Counted from the stretch's first letter, positions 1 through 6,879 are shown. The stretch: 12,232 nucleotides of DNA from Nitrospirota bacterium (GCA_016212245.1 JACRGU010000120.1:1-12232); one strand, 5' to 3'. The notes: generated by a model from the letters alone, not told the origin. Translations and numbers: made by a program.

Positions 1-922
1 CTAACATAAGTTTAATGAACTTCTGTGGAACGAATTTCTGAAACCGTGCACCAAGATACATACCTGCAAATCCACCTGCACCAAAGAGAAATCCAAGGAG
101 CCAGTCAGGTGTGGTGACCATTCCAGCTTTGGCGGGAATCACACTGTAAAAGAACACACCTGCAATAGATGTCAGAAAAGTCCCCATTAAAGCAGCTCCT
201 GCAACTGTGTAAACCGGCAGATGAAATACTGCGACACAGAATGGTGCAATTATTGCTCCACCTCCAATTCCATAAGTACCACCGATTATCCCGACAATGA
301 ATGCGAGGACAAACATGGCTATTGTGCTGAATGAAAATCTTTCACCCCAAAATTCATACGCGACCTTTTTAAGACTCACAGAAATGGTCTTGACTACTGC
401 CTCTGGAGGAAGACCTGCAGCTATTCTGCTACTTCTTTGTTCTTTAAGTTGTTTACTTCTTTCCTTAAATTTATCTTCAAGGGCCTTCATCTTTGATTTT
501 TCCACTGTTGCCTTACCTGTAATCTCATAAAGGAGACGGACACCGATATAAAGCAGAACACAGCCGACAAAAAACTTGAAGGCTCGTGGGTCAGGCAGGT
601 AGAGAACTCTGAGATAATAACCTATAAATACGCCTGGAAGCGTTCCTATAATGACTACATAGGATAGAGGCCATGCCATGCGGCCTTCCTTGAGGTAACG
701 GTAGACGCCGCTTGGAATTGCAACAATATTATAGACAAAATTGGTAGCACTTACAGAGGGACTTGTGAAATTAAGAACGCTCATCTGGAATGGTAACAAC
801 AGAAAGGCACCTGAGACCCCGCCCATGGAGGTAAAAAAAGAAACGATTAATGCAACCAGAGGGGGAATAAATATATATGTCTTAACTCCAGATACAGGAA
901 AAAGCATATATAGAAAATCCAT
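1..922 (-). CDS. TauE/SafE-family membrane permease (sulfite/organosulfonate exporter-like), C-terminus outside window
   Basis: The minus strand is open from an ATG at 922 to the window edge, giving 307 codons without a stop. The product is a polytopic inner-membrane protein with the two-half architecture of the TauE/SafE family. The first half has hydrophobic segments near residues 16-30, 38-50, 60-72, 87-103 and 115-131, with SMGGVSGAFLLLPF and SVSATNFVYNIVAIPSG. A charged, probably cytoplasmic linker covers about 133-190 (KALEDKFKERSKQLKEQ). The second half starts near 198 with IVGIIGGTYGIGGGAIIAPF, the typical glycine-rich repeat of the family. The start is supported by AAGGAGG (complement of 928-934) five bases upstream. 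Family members move sulfite, sulfoacetate or other sulfur anions, but the substrate cannot be read from sequence. It is transcribed divergently from nfo. The C-terminal end is missing only because of the window edge. Confidence 0.9.
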   Translation of the reverse strand, partial: MDFLYMLFPVSGVKTYIFIPPLVALIVSFFTSMGGVSGAFLLLPFQMSVLNFTSPSVSATNFVYNIVAIPSGVYRYLKEGRMAWPLSYVVIIGTLPGVFIGYYLRVLYLPDPRAFKFFVGCVLLYIGVRLLYEITGKATVEKSKMKALEDKFKERSKQLKEQRSSRIAAGLPPEAVVKTISVSLKKVAYEFWGERFSFSTIAMFVLAFIVGIIGGTYGIGGGAIIAPFCVAVFHLPVYTVAGAALMGTFLTSIAGVFFYSVIPAKAGMVTTPDWLLGFLFGAGGFAGMYLGARFQKFVPQKFIKLML

Positions 923-984
923 GGTAGCCTCCTTAGTTCCCTTGAGTTAGTTTGCATTTAGAGTAATAATAACTAAATAACGAC

Positions 985-990
985 TATAAT
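985..990 (+). promoter_or_regulatory. candidate -10 element (TATAAT) before nfo
   Basis: A perfect TATAAT lies in the 72-base divergent spacer between the TauE-like gene and nfo, only four bases before the ATG at 995. No good -35 is visible at 16-18 bases. If it is used, transcription would start at about 997, which removes the 995 start codon and favours the in-frame ATG at 1016. Confidence 0.4.
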
Positions 991-994
991 CTCA

Positions 995-1864
995 ATGACC
1001 GAAATTCAAAACACAATGGTGCGCAGGCTCGGTGTCCATACCTCCATTGCTGGGGGCTTGCATAAAAGTTTAGAAAGGGCTAATACCTTTGGGTGCAATA
1101 CTGTGCAGATATTTTCTCATAATCCGAGGGGATGGGCTGTAAAATCAATCTCTGAAGAAGATATCTTAATGTTTAAATCACTCAGACTAAAGTTCAATAT
1201 CTCGCCTGTTTATATCCATGCCTCCTACTTAATAAATATAGCATCGAGCGATGGTGATTTAAGGAGGAAGTCCATTGATCTGCTTACCATAGAAATGGAT
1301 AGGGCTGATGTAATTGGTGCGGACTATGTGATACTTCACCCAGGAAGTGCGTCAGGAGATGATGAAGGTGTTTCAAGGAAGAGGGCGATAGATGCATTAA
1401 ATGAGATTGTGCAGGTGGGGCGATGGAAGGCAGGGCTTCTCATAGAAAATACTGCTGGTGAAAGAGGAGATATTTCTTCCACAATAATGGATTTATCAGA
1501 GATCATGACTGGTGTCAGAGGCCCATTAATATCAGGCGTGTGCATTGACACATGTCATGCATTCGCAGCAGGTTATAACATCCGTAGTGATAAAGGCATA
1601 CAGAAAATTTTAGATGAAATAAGAAGATATATCGGTCTCAATAAATTAAAACTTATTCACCTCAATGACTCAAAAGGAGATATTGGGTCAGGAATTGACA
1701 GGCATGAGCATATTGGATCTGGTAAGATAGGCACAGCAGGGTTAAAGAGATTCATCAACCATCCATTCTTCAGTAATATTCCACTGATCCTAGAGACTCC
1801 TAAAAAGACAGAATCAGATGACATTGAGAACCTGAGAAAGGTCAGAGTGATGCTTGACACATAA
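995..1864 (+). CDS. nfo: Endonuclease IV (AP endonuclease, zinc-dependent)
   Basis: Predicted apurinic/apyrimidinic endonuclease that cuts 5' to abasic sites in base-excision repair and also trims blocked 3' ends. The protein is a 289-residue TIM barrel. All nine ligands of the trinuclear zinc site are visible: H75, H115 (LHPGS), E151 (LIENTAGE), D185 and H188 (CIDTCHAFAAG), H222 (IHLNDS), D235 and H237 (DRHEHIG), and E267 (LILETP). They keep a constant offset of six from the E. coli Nfo numbering, so no internal indel separates them. The DNA-binding start RLGVHTSIAGGL is intact. Neither the ATG at 995 nor the in-frame ATG at 1016 (MVRRLGVH) has a clear Shine-Dalgarno sequence. The later one matches the usual family N-terminus and fits the TATAAT at 985-990. 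The function call is firm; the start is uncertain. Confidence 0.95.
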   Translation: MTEIQNTMVRRLGVHTSIAGGLHKSLERANTFGCNTVQIFSHNPRGWAVKSISEEDILMFKSLRLKFNISPVYIHASYLINIASSDGDLRRKSIDLLTIEMDRADVIGADYVILHPGSASGDDEGVSRKRAIDALNEIVQVGRWKAGLLIENTAGERGDISSTIMDLSEIMTGVRGPLISGVCIDTCHAFAAGYNIRSDKGIQKILDEIRRYIGLNKLKLIHLNDSKGDIGSGIDRHEHIGSGKIGTAGLKRFINHPFFSNIPLILETPKKTESDDIENLRKVRVMLDT

Positions 1865-1896
1865 GACTCTGTAGAATTATTGTAGAACACATAGCA

Positions 1897-1946
1897 CCCT
1901 CTCCCTAACCCTCCCCCATCAAGGGGGAGGGAAGGGTGGGGGAGGG
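1897..1946. repeat. C/G-rich imperfect inverted repeat before yebC
   Basis: A run of C-rich blocks (CCCTCTCCCT, CCCTCCCCC) is followed by its G-rich mirror. The core is a perfect 9-bp stem (1909-1917 with 1923-1931) around the 5-base loop atcaa. An outer, bulged stem joins 1897-1906 with 1933-1946. No T-run follows, so it does not look like an intrinsic terminator. It resembles interspersed intergenic palindromes found in many bacterial genomes. Its right edge merges with the yebC ribosome-binding site. Confidence 0.75.
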
Positions 1947-1949
1947 AGG
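1944..1949 (+). promoter_or_regulatory. yebC ribosome-binding site inside the repeat edge
   Basis: GGGAGG lies seven bases before the ATG at 1957 and decides that start over the upstream in-frame GTG at 1936. It is continuous with the G-rich arm of the inverted repeat, so folding of the leader could partly hide it. Confidence 0.6.
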
Positions 1950-1956
1950 AATAATT

Positions 1957-2706
1957 ATGTCAGGACATTCTAAATGGGCACAGATAAAACACAAAAAAGC
2001 CCATGCTGATGCAAAGAAGGGAAAGGTTTTCTCTAAGATTGTTAAAGAGATTGCGGTTGCTGCAAGGCTCGGTGGTGGAGACCTTGCAGGAAATCCGAGG
2101 CTGAGAACTGCAATGGAGAAGGCGAAAGAGGTGAATATGCCACATGAGAATATAAAGAGGGCGATTATGAAAGGTACAGGCGAGCTTCCAGGTGTGTCCT
2201 ATGAGGAATCTGTATATGAAGGGTATGGTCCTGGTGGTGTTGCTATACTTTTAGAGGTGCTTACAGATAACAGAAACAGGACAGGTTCTGAGATAAGACA
2301 TATCATGACCAGGAATGGCGGCAACTTAGGTGAGGCTGGTTGTGTAGCCTGGATGTTTGAAAAGAAAGGGTATATCCTTGTTGAAAAGACAAAGATTGAT
2401 GAGGATACCCTGATGTCAGTGGCTCTTGAGACAGGTGCTGAGGACATGAAGAATGACCCTGAAGAAGACAACTATGAGATTATTACAACCCCTGAGGATA
2501 TGAATAAAGTGAAGACTTCTATTGAGGCATCAGGGATTCCTGTATCCCTCGCAGAAATAACAATGCTACCTAAGAGTTATGTCGCCCTCGATGAAAGGAC
2601 TGCAGAGCAGATGATGAGGTTGATGGAGGCACTCGAAGACCAAGATGATGTTCAGAATGTTTATGCAAATTTTGATATCCCTGATGAGGTGATTGCAAAA
2701 GATTAA
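1957..2706 (+). CDS. yebC: YebC/PmpR/TACO1-family protein
   Basis: The product has 249 residues, the normal size for the family. It starts MSGHSKWAQIKHKKAHADAKKGKVFSK, the invariant N-terminus of YebC proteins, and continues with NPRLRTAMEKAKEVNMPHENIKRAI, YEGYGPGGVAILLEVLTDNRNRT and GGNLGEAGCVAWMFEKKG. Family members were first described as transcriptional regulators (PmpR). More recent work connects bacterial and mitochondrial (TACO1) members to translation of proline-rich or otherwise difficult stretches. The cytosolic location and three-domain fold are inferred from the family. In many bacteria yebC neighbours ruvC; here it follows nfo after a 92-base spacer containing an inverted repeat. 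The reading frame extends upstream to a GTG at 1936, but that stretch lies in repeat sequence, and the conserved MSGHSKW fixes the start at 1957. Confidence 0.95.
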   Translation: MSGHSKWAQIKHKKAHADAKKGKVFSKIVKEIAVAARLGGGDLAGNPRLRTAMEKAKEVNMPHENIKRAIMKGTGELPGVSYEESVYEGYGPGGVAILLEVLTDNRNRTGSEIRHIMTRNGGNLGEAGCVAWMFEKKGYILVEKTKIDEDTLMSVALETGAEDMKNDPEEDNYEIITTPEDMNKVKTSIEASGIPVSLAEITMLPKSYVALDERTAEQMMRLMEALEDQDDVQNVYANFDIPDEVIAKD

Positions 2707-2715
2707 AGTTATTTG

Positions 2716-2779
2716 GTTTATTGAGTTCATTGAGTTTTATAACCCAGGAAACCATGTAAACTCATGAAACTGTGTAAAC
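2716..2779. repeat. imperfect long inverted repeat, copy 1 (after yebC)
   Basis: The left arm at 2716-2737 (with ATTGAGTTCATTGAGTTTT) is partly complementary to the right arm at 2758-2779 (AAACTCATGAAAC and GTGTAAAC). The left half, including the following TATAACxCA, closely resembles the left half of the element at 6797-6869. This indicates one dispersed repeat family. No T-tract follows, so a terminator role is not evident. Confidence 0.6.
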
Positions 2780-2788
2780 ATAGGCGTG

Positions 2789-2818
2789 TTGCAATATTAG
2801 TGACGATGGATTTATTAT
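2789..2818 (+). promoter_or_regulatory. candidate promoter for the DUF502-glmU unit
   Basis: TTGCAA (2789-2794) and TATTAT (2813-2818) are separated by 18 bases. The -10 ends five bases before the ATG at 2824, and there is no Shine-Dalgarno sequence in between. If the promoter is real, the message would be leaderless or nearly so. Both boxes deviate from consensus. Confidence 0.35.
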
Positions 2819-2823
2819 AAAAA

Positions 2824-3444
2824 ATGACTATTTCTATTCGTGCTACCTTCAAGAGAAGATTTTTTGCAGGTCTACTGATATCAATCCCTGCTATTATCAC
2901 CTTCCTTGTTATAGGATGGTTTTTTAAATTCGTTGATGGTCTGCTTGGGCCTTTGTACTATAATATTCTTGGCTATCATATCCCGGGCCTGGGTTTTATT
3001 TCAGCAGTAGTGCTTATCTTTATCGTAGGTGTTATCTCGACAAATGTCTTCGGTAGAAAGATCATTGGATCTTTTGAGAAAATCGTGCTTAAGATACCTG
3101 TATTCAAAGGCATATACACAGCTATTAAACAGCTTGTTGATGCCTTTTCTCCTGAGAGTAGGGGTTCATCATTTAAGAAATTCGTTATTGTTGAATACCC
3201 GAGGCCAGGGGTTTTTTCATTTGGATTTCTTACAAAGGAATGTACTATCAAGGCAGAGAGTAGTGGCCGTGAATCCTGTCTGAGGGCTGTTTACATCCCT
3301 ACGAACAATCTTTACCTCGGTGAGATAGTCCTTTTCAGAGAAGGTGATGTGTTTTATACCGACATACCGATAGATGAGGGGATTAAGATCATCCTTTCAG
3401 GTGGTATCGCAGCGCCTCCAAGGATATCTGAGGCAAAGGAATGA
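2824..3444 (+). CDS. DUF502-family integral membrane protein
   Basis: A 206-residue protein of the DUF502 family, whose biochemical role is not established. Two transmembrane segments are visible: about 14-37 (GLLISIPAIITFLVIGWFF), followed by the short loop FVDGLLGPLY, and about 55-76 (PGLGFISAVVLIFIVGVIST). Then come the family motif IPVFKGIYTAIKQLVDAFSPES (about 97-118) and a soluble beta-rich C-terminal domain with VEYPRPGVFSFGFLT, VYIPTNN and LSGGI. The N-terminus is basic (RATFKRRF), consistent with an inner-membrane protein with cytoplasmic ends. Its stop overlaps the glmU start by ATGA, so the two are probably translationally coupled. That places it with envelope precursor synthesis, but function cannot be inferred from this alone. 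No Shine-Dalgarno sequence precedes the start. Confidence 0.9.
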   Translation: MTISIRATFKRRFFAGLLISIPAIITFLVIGWFFKFVDGLLGPLYYNILGYHIPGLGFISAVVLIFIVGVISTNVFGRKIIGSFEKIVLKIPVFKGIYTAIKQLVDAFSPESRGSSFKKFVIVEYPRPGVFSFGFLTKECTIKAESSGRESCLRAVYIPTNNLYLGEIVLFREGDVFYTDIPIDEGIKIILSGGIAAPPRISEAKE

Positions 3445-4847
3445 AGATAGCAGGTGTCATCATCGCAGCAGGACTTGGAAAGAGGATGAACTCACCCACT
3501 CCAAAGGTGCTACACAGGTTGTGTGGCAATACAATGATAGGGCATGTCCTGAATTGTCTGTTTCAACTCAGGCCTCAAAAAGCAGTTGTTGTAGTAGGGA
3601 GGCATGTCGAAGAAATAATCGTGCATCGTGCATCAGGTATCTTGTTTGTAGAGCAAAAGGAAGCAAAGGGTACTGCCGATGCACTGTTGAGCGCTATTCC
3701 AGCCATTAAAAAATTTAAGGGCACAGTAATTGTCCTTAATGGAGACACCCCTCTTATCACATCTAAAACGCTAAAGAAATTCTTAACCCTCCATAATAAG
3801 AAAAAGGATGTCATTTCAATACTATCATTTATTGCAAGAGAGCCAGGCTCATACGGCAGGGTCGTAAGGGACGGGGTAGGTAATATAACATCCATCGTTG
3901 AGGATATAGATGCCACAGGAAAACAAAAAGATATAAAAGAAGTAAACAGTGGTGTGTATGCTATCTCACCTGATGCCATGCACCTTTTAAAGGAGATAAA
4001 GCTCAATGAATTGAAAGGTGAATATTACCTGACGGATATAATCAGTATTGCAAGAGAGAAGGGTATAAAAGTAGGTGCTTATTGTATTGGCTCTGAGGAT
4101 GAATTTATGGGGGTAAATACGGCAAAGGAACTTGAAAGGGCCAGACAGTTGATGAAAGGCAGTATAACAAAGAGATGGATGGACAGGGGTGTAAGCTTTA
4201 TTGATAGCGGTTCAGTATTTATATCTTCAGATGTTGAGATAGGTAAAGGTACAATAATTTATCCGAATGTTCATCTTGAAGGTGGTACAAAGGTAGGAAG
4301 AGGGTGCACAATCTATCCGAATGTTCGGATTGTGGATAGCATTATAGGAGATGGGGCCATTATCAAAGACTCAACACTGATCGAGGGGTCTGTTGTAAAA
4401 AATAGGGCCTCAGTTGGACCATTTGCTCACATGAGGCCTGGTTCTGAGATTGGTACAGGGGCAAAGATAGGCAATTTTGTAGAGGTTAAAAAATCAATAA
4501 TCGGCTCCGGCACAAAAGCATCCCATCTCACTTATCTCGGAGATGCAAAGATAGGAAAGAATGTCAACATAGGTGCAGGCACGATAACCTGTAACTATGA
4601 TGGTTATAAAAAACATATTACTATTGTTGAAAACGATGTCTTTATAGGAAGTGATTCCCAGCTTATTGCACCTGTAAAGATAGGAAAGGGTGCCTACATT
4701 GGTGCAGGGTCTACTATAACAAAGCATGTCCCTTCCATGACACTTGCCTTGAGCAGAGCAGAGCAGAGGCATATTGAAGGCTGGGCGATTAAAAAGTTAA
4801 AAGTTAAAAGTTCAAAGTTAAAAGTTAAAAAGAAGGAGAAAAGATAA
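3441..4847 (+). CDS. glmU: Bifunctional GlmU: N-acetylglucosamine-1-P uridyltransferase / glucosamine-1-P acetyltransferase
   Basis: Makes UDP-GlcNAc from glucosamine-1-phosphate, acetyl-CoA and UTP for peptidoglycan and lipopolysaccharide. The N-terminal pyrophosphorylase domain has AAGLGKRM (9-16), PKVLH (21-25), EQKEAKGTADA (71-81), NGDTPL with the metal ligand D102, VNSGVYA (169-174) and VNTAKEL with N226. The C-terminal left-handed beta-helix has hexapeptide repeats from about 255 on, R332 (MRPGSEIG), K350, the catalytic-type histidine H362 in SHLTYLGD, and N385-Y386 (TCNYDG). Start context: ATG overlapping the DUF502 stop, with GAGG seven bases upstream. At 468 residues it is slightly long. 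The excess is a lysine-rich tail after WAIKK (about 452-468), encoded by a 7-bp tandem repeat, and is probably not part of the ancestral protein. The enzyme call is very secure. Confidence 0.98.
   Translation: MKIAGVIIAAGLGKRMNSPTPKVLHRLCGNTMIGHVLNCLFQLRPQKAVVVVGRHVEEIIVHRASGILFVEQKEAKGTADALLSAIPAIKKFKGTVIVLNGDTPLITSKTLKKFLTLHNKKKDVISILSFIAREPGSYGRVVRDGVGNITSIVEDIDATGKQKDIKEVNSGVYAISPDAMHLLKEIKLNELKGEYYLTDIISIAREKGIKVGAYCIGSEDEFMGVNTAKELERARQLMKGSITKRWMDRGVSFIDSGSVFISSDVEIGKGTIIYPNVHLEGGTKVGRGCTIYPNVRIVDSIIGDGAIIKDSTLIEGSVVKNRASVGPFAHMRPGSEIGTGAKIGNFVEVKKSIIGSGTKASHLTYLGDAKIGKNVNIGAGTITCNYDGYKKHITIVENDVFIGSDSQLIAPVKIGKGAYIGAGSTITKHVPSMTLALSRAEQRHIEGWAIKKLKVKSSKLKVKKKEKR
4796..4830. repeat. 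heptanucleotide array (gttaaaa)x5 in the glmU 3' end
   Basis: Five 7-bp units read gttaaaa, gttaaaa, gttcaaa, gttaaaa, gttaaaa. The array encodes KVKSSKLKVKK in the GlmU tail. In this frame a pure repeat would create AGT-TAA in the third unit. The A-to-C change gives AGT-TCA and keeps the frame open. Confidence 0.85.
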
Positions 4848-4848
4848 C

Positions 4849-4917
4849 ATGAAATTTTTATTAAACTCGTCACTCGTCACTTGTCATTGGTTTTTACTGA
4901 TGACTATTGACTATTGA
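4849..4917 (+). CDS. possible 22-codon leader ORF between glmU and glmS
   Basis: An ATG one base after the glmU stop opens a frame of 22 codons (MKFLLNSSLVTCHWFLLMTIDY) ending in TGA 15 bases before the glmS ATG. AAGGAG at 4833-4838 sits ten bases upstream. Most of the frame is made of 7-bp repeats, so it may be coincidence. It could matter because glmS itself has no visible ribosome-binding site, and ribosomes ending here could re-initiate. I see no similarity to any known leader peptide. Confidence 0.2.
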   Translation: MKFLLNSSLVTCHWFLLMTIDY

Positions 4918-4928
4918 CTATTGACTAT
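4866..4928. repeat. paired heptanucleotide arrays in the glmU-glmS spacer
   Basis: Units ctcgtca, ctcgtca, cttgtca (4866-4886) are followed, after a short spacer, by four perfect tgactat units (4901-4928) ending five bases before the glmS ATG. The shared gtca/tgac core makes the two arrays partly complementary (inverted). They occupy the position where a Shine-Dalgarno sequence would be expected. Confidence 0.8.
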
Positions 4929-4932
4929 TAAT

Positions 4933-6783
4933 ATGTGCGGGATAATCGGATATATAGGTAAGAAGAATGCTGTCTCAGTGATACTCGAGGGGCTGAAGCG
5001 TCTTGAATACAGGGGATATGATTCTGCCGGGATTGCCTTTTTCTCAAATAAAGGCATTGAAGTTAGAAGGTGTACAGGCAAGATAAGAGAGCTTACCTCT
5101 CTGCTTGAATCTGAAAACCTATCCAGCCATACTGCAATAGGGCACACGAGATGGGCTACCCATGGAAGACCTTCAGAGGAAAATGCCCATCCTCACAGGT
5201 CTAATGGTGTTGTTTTAGTGCATAATGGAATAATAGAGAATTATTTAGAGCTTAAAAAGAAGCTTATCGCTGAAGGATATACCTTCACGTCAGAGACTGA
5301 CACAGAAGTAATATGCCACCTCATAGACAAATATTCAAAACTCCTAACTCCTAACTCAAAACTCAAAACTTCATTGGAAGATGCTGTAAGAGAGGCACTG
5401 AAAGAGGTTAAGGGGACTTATGCCATCGCTGTCATCAAGGAAGACGAACCTGCTAAGATTGTGGGCATAAGGAAAGACAGCCCTCTCGTTGTCGGGTTAG
5501 GTGATGGCGAATTCTTCCTCGCATCGGATGTACCAGCATTCCTGAACTATTCGAGAAATGTAATATTCCTTGATGATGGGGAGATGGTTGTCCTGACAGA
5601 TGATGGTGTCATGATTACAGGACATGATGGTATCCCTGTCCAGAAGGATGTGAAGTCTGTATCATGGAGCCCTTCAATGGCAGAGAAGGGGGGTTACAGA
5701 CATTTTATGCTTAAAGAGATATACGAACAGCCGAGGGCAATAGGAGATACACTGAGGGGCAGGGGTTACCCTGAAAGCGGAGATGTGAACCTCGATGAAT
5801 TCGGACTGAGCATTGATGAGTTGAAGAAGGTCGAAAAGATTTTTATTGTGGCCTGTGGCACTTCCTATCATGCAGCCCTTATCGGTAAATATATGATAGA
5901 GGAACTCGCAAGGATTCCTGTTGAGACCGATATTGCATCAGAGTTCCGCTATAGAAGGCCTATCATAAAGTCTGGAGACCTGATGATAGCCATAACCCAG
6001 TCCGGAGAGACTGCGGATACACTCGCTGCCCAGAGAGAGGCAAAAAGGCTTGGTGCAAAGATACTCAGTATATGTAATGTTGTCGGTAGCACATCTTCGA
6101 GAGAGGCCGATGCTATATTTTATACACATTCAGGCCCGGAGATAGGGGTTGCTTCAACAAAGGCGTTTACAACCCAGATTGTAGGTCTTTACCTTTTCGC
6201 AGTAGGCATGGGAAGGATAAGAGAGGTGATCTCAGAAGCTCTGTCAAAGGAGTTTTTGAGAGAACTTCTGATGCTTCCTGGGAAGGTGGAGGAGGCACTG
6301 GCGGCGGATGAAAGCATAAGTATGATAGCAAAGGATTTTTTCAAGGCAAGAGGATTTCTTTATCTTGGAAGAGGTATAAATTATCCCATTGCGCTTGAGG
6401 GCGCATTGAAGTTGAAGGAGATATCATACATACATGCAGAGGGATACCCTGCTGGTGAGATGAAACACGGTCCTATAGCGCTGATAGATGAGGAACTCCC
6501 AGTTATTGTCCTTGCACCTAAGGATAACCTGCACGAAAAGATAATCTCTAACATTCAGGAGGTAAAGAGCAGGGGAGGAAAGGTCATATCAATCACAAAC
6601 AATGCTGACAGTGAGGTGTGTGGGATTTCGAATAAATGTATCTTTGTGCCTGAGGCGAATCCATATCTCACGACTGCATTAATGGCTGTCCCTGTACAGT
6701 TGCTTGCTTATCATGTCGGGGTATTAAGGGGGTGCGATGTTGACCAGCCGAGGAATCTTGCCAAGAGCGTTACTGTTGAGTAG
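4933..6783 (+). CDS. glmS: Glutamine-fructose-6-phosphate aminotransferase (isomerizing), glucosamine-6-P synthase
   Basis: First committed enzyme of the hexosamine pathway: fructose-6-phosphate plus glutamine gives glucosamine-6-phosphate plus glutamate. The start is fixed by MCGIIGYIG, because Cys2 becomes the N-terminal nucleophile after Met removal. An in-frame TTG at 4921 is therefore not the start. Glutaminase-domain motifs include YRGYDSAGIA, HTRWATHG (71-78), HNGIIENY (97-104) and SETDTEVI (120-127). Two SIS sugar-isomerase domains follow (ACGTSYHAA, TQSGETADT, GVASTKAFTTQ, GRGINYPIALEGALKLKEISYIHAEGY). The protein ends with the canonical DQPRNLAKSVTVE. At 616 residues it is a little long, with a repeat-encoded insertion SKLLTPNSKLKT at 135-146, just after the DTEVICHLIDKY helix. 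There is no Shine-Dalgarno sequence; the leader consists of tgactat repeats. It lies 85 bases after glmU, which acts later in the same pathway. Confidence 0.98.
   Translation: MCGIIGYIGKKNAVSVILEGLKRLEYRGYDSAGIAFFSNKGIEVRRCTGKIRELTSLLESENLSSHTAIGHTRWATHGRPSEENAHPHRSNGVVLVHNGIIENYLELKKKLIAEGYTFTSETDTEVICHLIDKYSKLLTPNSKLKTSLEDAVREALKEVKGTYAIAVIKEDEPAKIVGIRKDSPLVVGLGDGEFFLASDVPAFLNYSRNVIFLDDGEMVVLTDDGVMITGHDGIPVQKDVKSVSWSPSMAEKGGYRHFMLKEIYEQPRAIGDTLRGRGYPESGDVNLDEFGLSIDELKKVEKIFIVACGTSYHAALIGKYMIEELARIPVETDIASEFRYRRPIIKSGDLMIAITQSGETADTLAAQREAKRLGAKILSICNVVGSTSSREADAIFYTHSGPEIGVASTKAFTTQIVGLYLFAVGMGRIREVISEALSKEFLRELLMLPGKVEEALAADESISMIAKDFFKARGFLYLGRGINYPIALEGALKLKEISYIHAEGYPAGEMKHGPIALIDEELPVIVLAPKDNLHEKIISNIQEVKSRGGKVISITNNADSEVCGISNKCIFVPEANPYLTTALMAVPVQLLAYHVGVLRGCDVDQPRNLAKSVTVE
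5336..5370. repeat. heptanucleotide array (caaaact/cctaact)x5 inside glmS
   Basis: Five units read caaaact, cctaact, cctaact, caaaact, caaaact. They are read in frame as SKLLTPNSKLKT (residues 135-146). Flanking sequence on both sides matches normal GlmS, so this looks like an insertion in a surface loop of the glutaminase domain. Confidence 0.8.
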
Positions 6784-6796
6784 AAACGTTTACTGG

Positions 6797-6869
6797 GTTT
6801 CTTGAGTTCGTTGTGTTTTATAACTCAACAGACTCGATAAATACAAGAAACACAATGAACTTAAGAAAC
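6797..6869. repeat. long inverted repeat, copy 2 (after glmS)
   Basis: Arms of 22 bases at 6797-6818 (GTTTCTTGAGTTCG, then TTGTGTTT) and 6848-6869 (AAACACAATGAAC, then TTAAGAAAC) are complementary except at two positions, both G-T compatible in RNA. The loop is 29 bases. The left half resembles the element at 2716-2779. There is no T-run after the stem. Confidence 0.75.
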
Positions 6870-6873
6870 ATGC

Positions 6874-6879
6874 TATAAT
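6874..6879 (+). promoter_or_regulatory. candidate -10 element (TATAAT) before the helicase gene
   Basis: A perfect TATAAT lies just after the inverted repeat and 22 bases before the ATG at 6902. The region at -35 is occupied by the right arm of the repeat and has no clear consensus box. Confidence 0.35.

Noticed and set aside
297..530. Plus-strand open frames inside the TauE-like gene and other opposite-strand frames across the window
   Set aside because: They are antisense or shifted-frame shadows of well-supported genes, with no ribosome-binding site and no recognisable protein pattern.
899..922. Possible frameshift in an A-run at the N-terminus of the TauE-like gene
   Set aside because: On recount the run has five As and the frame from the ATG at 922 continues unbroken (MDFLYMLFPVSGV) to the window edge.
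1936..1956. Upstream GTG start for yebC
   Set aside because: The added residues come from the G-rich repeat, while MSGHSKW at 1957 is the invariant family start and has its own ribosome-binding site.
4751..4767. gagca tandem repeat within glmU
   Set aside because: It encodes the conserved SRAEQRH region of GlmU, so codon chance explains it.
4796..4928. CRISPR array
   Set aside because: Units are 7 bp and directly tandem, without unique spacers of about 30 bp, and no cas genes are nearby.
4921..4932. TTG start for glmS
   Set aside because: It would add four residues before MCGI, but Cys must be the second residue for the N-terminal nucleophile.
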